From: Bacteroidota bacterium
Lineage (GTDB): Bacteria > Bacteroidota > Bacteroidia > NS11-12g > UBA955
NCBI GenBank assembly: GCA_008081305.1
Contig: VMCP01000150.1
Location: forward strand, 1-10,107
DNA: 10,107 nt
Reading direction: 5' to 3'
Made by a program: the position numbers and the translations under genes. Positions 6,710-10,107 of the stretch are shown piece by piece; within the stretch, counting starts at the first letter, position 1; each line of letters begins with the position of its first letter. The notes below the pieces were generated by a model. That model saw only the letters and a program-made list of their open reading frames with translations. It was not told where the DNA came from and did no database searches.

Positions 6710-7501
6710 TCAACGGTCAGCGAGTTGACCTTTCGCAAAGACCGATAAACCTGGTAAACCCAATCCTATACGATTAGCAAGTAAACCAATTTTTGAATCT
6801 AGTAATAATACACCTGTGATAAGTGAGGTGATAAATCTTGATTTATCCCATTTTGCCAAAGCTGTATTTTCTTTAGTCGTTTCACTATCCATAAATTTCA
6901 CGAAAAACCAGCGTGAAAGCCATAATGAAAAAAAGAAATAACTAGATCGTTCCACATTAATTCCTAAATCCATGAATAATGTACCGAGTGTGTTTCTTGT
7001 GTACCTTCTAAAGTGTTTCATGTAATGGTCATGAGATGAAAATAGCGACTGATATGCTGGTACCGTAACGAGGATTTTAGTATCACGATCAATGGTATTG
7101 GATTCAATAAGCTCTTGTATAAACGCGCGATCATCCTCTACATGTTCTACCACATCTAACATGAGTGCTGCATGGAAGCGTATCTCTTCAAAAGCGGTGT
7201 GAAAATCATCCAGCGTTTTGAATAAGTTCAGGTTTGAATTTTGATAGAGTTCCTTAAGGTCTTTGATATCTTCGCCCTCGAAAAAAATATCTATTCCCAC
7301 AAATTGGATATTGGGATAGAATTGTGAGAGTTGATTGATAAGCCAAGCATCACCACAACCTAGATCTAGTATATATCCGTTTTCATTATTCGCATTCTCT
7401 AGTTCTCTGCTGAATAAATGTATAATGGTTTTTAAGCGAGCATTTTCCCAAGGGTGTCGTGAACTACGTTCGAAATTCTGCTTTGCTTCAATTAAATCCA
7501 T
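6710..7501 (-). CDS. Class I SAM-dependent methyltransferase, probably glycan/lipid associated
   Basis: A 263-residue methyltransferase of unknown substrate. SAM-binding motif I is LDLGCGDAW (45-53), the acidic end of strand 2 is Asp71 in VGIDIF, and LDVVEHVEDD (115-124) is the motif that usually follows. The segment VPAYQSLFSSHDHYMKHFRRYT (given here in two pieces: VPAYQSLFSS at 147-156 and HDHYMKHFRRYT at 157-168) recalls a subgroup common near glycosyltransferase genes. Two hydrophobic stretches, about 187-202 (rich in Phe and Trp) and 224-242, suggest contact with a membrane or lipid carrier. I chose the ATG at 7501; the reading frame extends to a TTG at 7513, but that TTG lies inside a -7 promoter element. 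It stands alone on its strand between folA and nadK. Methylation of a lipid-linked sugar is an inference; a quinone or small-molecule substrate is possible. Confidence 0.8.
   Translation of the reverse strand: MDLIEAKQNFERSSRHPWENARLKTIIHLFSRELENANNENGYILDLGCGDAWLINQLSQFYPNIQFVGIDIFFEGEDIKDLKELYQNSNLNLFKTLDDFHTAFEEIRFHAALMLDVVEHVEDDRAFIQELIESNTIDRDTKILVTVPAYQSLFSSHDHYMKHFRRYTRNTLGTLFMDLGINVERSSYFFFSLWLSRWFFVKFMDSETTKENTALAKWDKSRFITSLITGVLLLDSKIGLLANRIGLGLPGLSVFAKGQLADR
6715..6730. terminator. Possible bidirectional hairpin between folA and the methyltransferase gene
   Basis: GGTCAG-CGAG-TTGACC can form a six-pair stem (one G-U pair) with a four-base loop, just downstream of the folA stop and inside the last codons of the methyltransferase gene. 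Flanking GCGAAA (6699-6704) and TTTCGC (6731-6736) could lengthen it with a 10-base bulge. There is no strong T tract: TTTCGC follows on the plus strand and GTTGATTTAATTT on the minus strand. It is the only candidate terminator at this junction, but it is weak. Confidence 0.3.
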
Positions 7502-7508
7502 ATTTTTG
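7501..7508 (+). promoter_or_regulatory. -7-like element TATTTTTG, candidate nadK promoter
   Basis: Exact match to TAnnTTTG on the plus strand, overlapping the first base of the methyltransferase start codon. TTTG at 7482-7485 could act as a -33 element but the 15-base spacer is short. Transcription would start near 7513 and give nadK a leader of about 35 bases. A second, imperfect candidate, TAAACTTG at 7535-7542, ends 7 bases before the nadK ATG, so which one is used is open. Confidence 0.4.
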
Positions 7509-7510
7509 AA

Positions 7511-7518
7511 CAAAAGTA
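7511..7518 (-). promoter_or_regulatory. -7 promoter element TACTTTTG of the methyltransferase gene
   Basis: On the minus strand the sequence reads TACTTTTG, an exact TAnnTTTG match ending nine bases before the ATG at 7501. The identical octamer precedes the gene starting at 9659. No TTG is seen at the normal -33 distance. It implies a leader of only a few bases and argues against the TTG start at 7513. Confidence 0.55.
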
Positions 7519-7549
7519 CGCAACTTTCCTGCGTTAAACTTGATAATCA

Positions 7550-8434
7550 ATGAAGATCGGTGTTTATGCTCGTTCGCTGAGAGATCCCAAGCACAGCAGT
7601 GCTATGTTGGAGTTATTGAAGATTCTCAACGAACGTGGGCATGATATTTTTTGCACTCCGGCACTAGAGGATTTTATTCAAATGAACTCCAACGGTTTAT
7701 CTGTGCATGTTTTCGATTCTTATAATAAAAACAGCGCCGACAAGATAGATGCACTATGCAGCGTTGGTGGTGATGGAACTATTTTGGATACCATTTCATT
7801 GGTGAATGACAGCAATATTCCTGTTTTTCCCATAAATACCGGGCGATTGGGATTTTTAGCGGGAGTTCCTTCTAGTTATTTGGAGAAGGCAATAATAGAG
7901 TTAGAAAAAGGTCAATTTACTGTAGAGAAGCGGGCACTTTTAAACTTGGAATCAAGTGAAGAAATATTTGACTTTAATTATGCCCTGAACGATTTTGTGA
8001 TCCATAAAAAGGAAACTTCTAGTATGATCGTGGTTCATGCGTATATCAACGGAGAGTTTTTGAATAGTTATTGGAGCGATGGTTTGATCATAGCAACACC
8101 CACGGGTTCTACTGGTTACTCCCTGAGTTGCGGTGGTCCTATTATATTTCCAAAATCAGACAGTTTTGTGATTACGCCGATTGCTCCACATAATCTCAAC
8201 GTACGGCCAGTAGTTATTCCTGATGATGCGGTTATTTCCTTCGAAATAGAAGGTAGAGCAAGCAGTTATTTAGCGAGTTTAGACTCCCGAAGTGAAAGTA
8301 TTACAAACAAGGTTTCGATGGCGGTCAGGAAAGCAGATTATTTCCTTTATTTGATTAGGCTGAACGATATTAATTTCATGGATACCTTGAGGAATAAATT
8401 GAATTGGGGATTCGATAGGAGAACAGAACATTAA
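7550..8434 (+). CDS. nadK: NAD kinase
   Basis: Phosphorylates NAD+ to NADP+ using ATP or polyphosphate, in the cytoplasm; the only known route to NADP in most bacteria. The 294-residue protein has the catalytic GGDGT motif at 73-77, NTGRLGFLA at 96-104, the Asn-Asp pair at 147-148 (ALNDFVIHK, where most families have Asn-Glu), the long signature DGLIIATPTGSTGYS (177-191) with CGGPI (194-198), and ITPIAPHNLNVRPVV (208-222). The Asn-Asp variant is what I recall from other Bacteroidota. The ATG follows a 48-base gap shared with the divergent methyltransferase gene. The stop and the next start share one base (TAATG), so the downstream secreted protein is probably translated from the same mRNA. 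From memory, nadK in many relatives lies beside uppS and bamA; those genes are not seen here. Confidence 0.96.
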   Translation: MKIGVYARSLRDPKHSSAMLELLKILNERGHDIFCTPALEDFIQMNSNGLSVHVFDSYNKNSADKIDALCSVGGDGTILDTISLVNDSNIPVFPINTGRLGFLAGVPSSYLEKAIIELEKGQFTVEKRALLNLESSEEIFDFNYALNDFVIHKKETSSMIVVHAYINGEFLNSYWSDGLIIATPTGSTGYSLSCGGPIIFPKSDSFVITPIAPHNLNVRPVVIPDDAVISFEIEGRASSYLASLDSRSESITNKVSMAVRKADYFLYLIRLNDINFMDTLRNKLNWGFDRRTEH

Positions 8435-9567
8435 TGAAAAGATTTATTTGGTTGTGTTTGGCTATAAGTAGCCAACTTAATGCACAGATTCCTAATCTAA
8501 ACGATGAAAATAGATTGGATGTCGCAACATGGAACATCGAATGGTTTGGGCATTCGAGTAGTGGCCCATCCAATGAAGAAACTCAGTTAGCAAATGCTAC
8601 AAAACTATTGGTTGGGTTTGACTTTGATATCGTTGGAGTGTGTGAGATTAGTGATATTGCCTATTGGAATAAGTTACTCAATAACTGTAGCGATTACCAA
8701 GGTGTATTAAGTACTTGGAATCAAACCCAAAAAACAGGGTTGTTATTCAAAAAAGACCAGTTTGATTTTATTTATCAAAAACACATACTACCCAATTTTG
8801 ATTATGAATTTGCGAGTGGACGTCTTCCATTAGAGGTAGGTTTAATGCCGAAAAGAGCCGATTGGAATCCAAAAGATACTTTGAGAGTTTGGGTGCTTCA
8901 TATGAAAGCAAATACCGGCTCGAGTAGTTCAAAAGTGAAGGCGTATAATCGCAGATACAATGCAGGTGTAGCCCTGAAAATGTACATTGATCGTTTGGGG
9001 TCTCGTAATAAGGGTTTGGTACTTGGGGATTGGAACGATGATTTTGATCAAAGTATTTTAAGTGGCTATGCTACTCCATTTTCAAATTGGTTGAAAGATA
9101 CCAACTATACGGTCCTTAGTTACCCTTTATCCTTAGCAGGAAAAAAATCGACGGTAAGTTACAATAGTATGATTGATCACATTGTAGCAACTCCAGGGTT
9201 TAAAGATTTAGAAATAGAAGATTCCACCTTTGCCTTATACTGCGAACCTTGGATATCTGGCTTTGGAAATAATACGAGTGATCATTATCCTATTTCAAGT
9301 AGATTAAAATGGCCATCGAATAAATCGGGTTTGAAAATTGAGAGCATTGAAAAGCATAAGCCTCTGCGGTTCAGAGGTGGTGAGCTATTTTGGGGAGGTA
9401 CACGTATAAATGACGATGATTTTGAAGTGTACTCACTCACAGGAGCCAAAATTAAAAATCAAGATATCAATAAGTTGAGTTGGTATTTATTGAGGAAGTC
9501 AGGATCTGAATCAGATAACATAGTTTTTATGATTTCGGATACTGGGATTTTAGTAAAGCCTCAGTAG
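8434..9567 (+). CDS. Secreted endonuclease/exonuclease/phosphatase-fold protein
   Basis: A 377-residue protein of the DNase I-like EEP superfamily. Residues 1-17 form a short signal peptide (MKRFIWLCLAISSQLNA, likely cut before Gln18), so it should act in the periplasm, at the surface or outside the cell. The fold's metal and catalytic residues are all visible: Asn34 in WNIEWFG, Glu71 in VGVCEIS, His156 in VLHMKAN, Asp199 and Asn201 in LGDWND, Asp248-His249 in MIDHIV, and Ser282-Asp283-His284 in TSDHYP. The catalytic domain ends near residue 293. The remaining ~80 residues include EVYSLTGAKI (331-340) and a beta-rich end, faintly like a type IX secretion C-terminal signal. The substrate may be nucleic acid or a phosphodiester or phosphomonoester; the sequence does not decide. 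It overlaps the nadK stop by one base, suggesting co-expression, though a metabolic link is not evident. Confidence 0.85.
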   Translation: MKRFIWLCLAISSQLNAQIPNLNDENRLDVATWNIEWFGHSSSGPSNEETQLANATKLLVGFDFDIVGVCEISDIAYWNKLLNNCSDYQGVLSTWNQTQKTGLLFKKDQFDFIYQKHILPNFDYEFASGRLPLEVGLMPKRADWNPKDTLRVWVLHMKANTGSSSSKVKAYNRRYNAGVALKMYIDRLGSRNKGLVLGDWNDDFDQSILSGYATPFSNWLKDTNYTVLSYPLSLAGKKSTVSYNSMIDHIVATPGFKDLEIEDSTFALYCEPWISGFGNNTSDHYPISSRLKWPSNKSGLKIESIEKHKPLRFRGGELFWGGTRINDDDFEVYSLTGAKIKNQDINKLSWYLLRKSGSESDNIVFMISDTGILVKPQ

Positions 9568-9616
9568 AACCCACTAAATCACAGTCTCAACGGCAAAATA
9601 TTCATCTAAAACGATT

Positions 9617-9633
9617 GAGAAATAAGATTTCTC
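9617..9633. repeat. Small inverted repeat upstream of the last gene
   Basis: GAGAAAT-AAG-ATTTCTC: two perfect seven-base arms around a three-base centre, in the 91-base gap between the phosphatase-fold gene and the next gene. It lies 10 bases upstream of a -7 element, where a regulator could bind. No T tract follows, so it is a poor intrinsic terminator. The rest of this gap shows nothing recognisable. Confidence 0.4.
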
Positions 9634-9643
9634 TCAACTAAAG

Positions 9644-9651
9644 TACTTTTG
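9644..9651 (+). promoter_or_regulatory. -7 promoter element TACTTTTG of the last gene
   Basis: Exact TAnnTTTG match ending seven bases before the ATG at 9659, implying a leader of only a few bases or none. A TTG at 9615-9617 lies 26 bases upstream, too far for a normal -33 element. The element sits directly after the inverted repeat at 9617-9633. Confidence 0.6.
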
Positions 9652-9658
9652 CAGCCTC

Positions 9659-10107
9659 ATGTTTAAAAGTAAGGTGATAGGCTTTTCGGCCTTTGTATTG
9701 TTCTTTATTTTTCTCGATTGGTATACTTGGCAAGGGGTAAAATTATTGATCAAGAATAGTTCGGATCAAACCAAAAAATGGGTAGCGGCTATTTACTGGG
9801 GTTACACCGTTTCTATGATCTTATTTTTCATGATTGTTAGATTTTGGAGAATACCCTTAGATCCCATTGTTATACGGTTCATTGCATCCTTTGTATTTAG
9901 CGTTCTCATTATAAAAATATTTTGGACTTTCTTCTTATTGATTGATGATATCATCAGGGTGATTCGTTGGTTTTCGCAAGATATTTCCACCGGGAGTGCT
10001 GGTCTTGAACCAAATGCAAACAGGGAAGGAATAAGCCGATTAAAGTTTTTGAATTATCTGGGTATCGGAATGGCTACCTTGTTTTTTAGTTCGGCACTTT
10101 GGGGGGT
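9659..10107 (+). CDS. N-terminal membrane domain of a probable metallophosphoesterase, 3'-truncated
   Basis: The frame is open from the ATG at 9659 to the window end, giving 149 complete codons. The first 100 residues are strongly hydrophobic, with three likely TM segments: about 7-20 (VIGFSAFVLFFIFL), about 43-61 (VAAIYWGYTVSMILFFMIV) and about 72-98. A polar stretch (about 104-127) follows, then SRLKFLNYLGIGMATLFFSSALWG near 126-149, given here only by its ends. This arrangement of several TM segments and then S-R-x-K-F before another hydrophobic helix matches, as I recall, the membrane domain of Bacteroidota calcineurin-like metallophosphoesterases, whose catalytic domain would come next. 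No metal-binding motif is within the window, so the call rests on the membrane domain alone. The start is supported by the -7 element seven bases upstream. It could be another membrane protein. Confidence 0.65.
   Translation, partial: MFKSKVIGFSAFVLFFIFLDWYTWQGVKLLIKNSSDQTKKWVAAIYWGYTVSMILFFMIVRFWRIPLDPIVIRFIASFVFSVLIIKIFWTFFLLIDDIIRVIRWFSQDISTGSAGLEPNANREGISRLKFLNYLGIGMATLFFSSALWG

Noticed and set aside
7502..7513. A TTG at 7513 as the methyltransferase start
   Set aside because: It falls inside the TACTTTTG promoter element, and a normal ATG follows at 7501.
7988..7993. Asn-Asp instead of Asn-Glu in the NAD kinase signature
   Set aside because: I recall this variant as usual among Bacteroidota NAD kinases and all other motifs are intact, so it is not a sign of lost function.
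9802..9990. A 62-codon open frame on the minus strand opposite the last gene
   Set aside because: The plus-strand frame encodes a coherent multi-TM protein with its own promoter element; the minus-strand product has no recognisable feature.

Overview
The window looks like chromosomal DNA from a member of the Bacteroidota, most likely near the Flavobacteriia. The reasons are low GC content, no clear Shine-Dalgarno sequences, copies of the Bacteroidota -7 promoter element TAnnTTTG directly before several start codons, a Bacteroidota-style NAD kinase, and a membrane-anchored metallophosphoesterase of a type I know from this phylum. The organism call is an inference from these traits.

Layout, left to right. 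(1) + strand: the 3' nine-tenths of a UDP-glucose 6-dehydrogenase gene, overlapping by ATGA a UDP-glucuronate decarboxylase gene; together they convert UDP-glucose to UDP-xylose. (2) - strand: der (ribosome-assembly GTPase) followed by rlmN (radical-SAM RNA methyltransferase), also joined by ATGA. The ends of the decarboxylase gene and rlmN overlap by 4 bases. (3) + strand: a FAD-dependent amine-oxidase/UDP-galactopyranose-mutase-like oxidoreductase overlapping folA (dihydrofolate reductase) by ATGA. (4) - strand: a single class I SAM methyltransferase of a type often found with glycan genes, ending 1 base from folA. (5) + strand: nadK (NAD kinase), overlapping by 1 base a gene for a secreted endonuclease/exonuclease/phosphatase-fold protein. 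(6) + strand: the start of a multi-TM protein, probably the membrane domain of a calcineurin-like metallophosphoesterase, cut by the window end.

The region is extremely compact: four of the adjacent same-strand pairs share stop/start bases, and both convergent junctions have essentially no spacer. Housekeeping genes (der, rlmN, folA, nadK) alternate with probable cell-surface glycan genes (the UDP-sugar pair, the FAD enzyme, the methyltransferase). The best non-coding signals are the -7 promoter elements 4 to 9 bases from start codons, which imply leaderless or nearly leaderless mRNAs. One 18-bp palindrome between the methyltransferase gene and nadK consists of two such elements facing each other. 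I see no mobile element, CRISPR array, tRNA, rRNA or clearly novel multi-gene system. The least understood proteins are the FAD oxidoreductase, the methyltransferase and the secreted phosphatase-fold protein.
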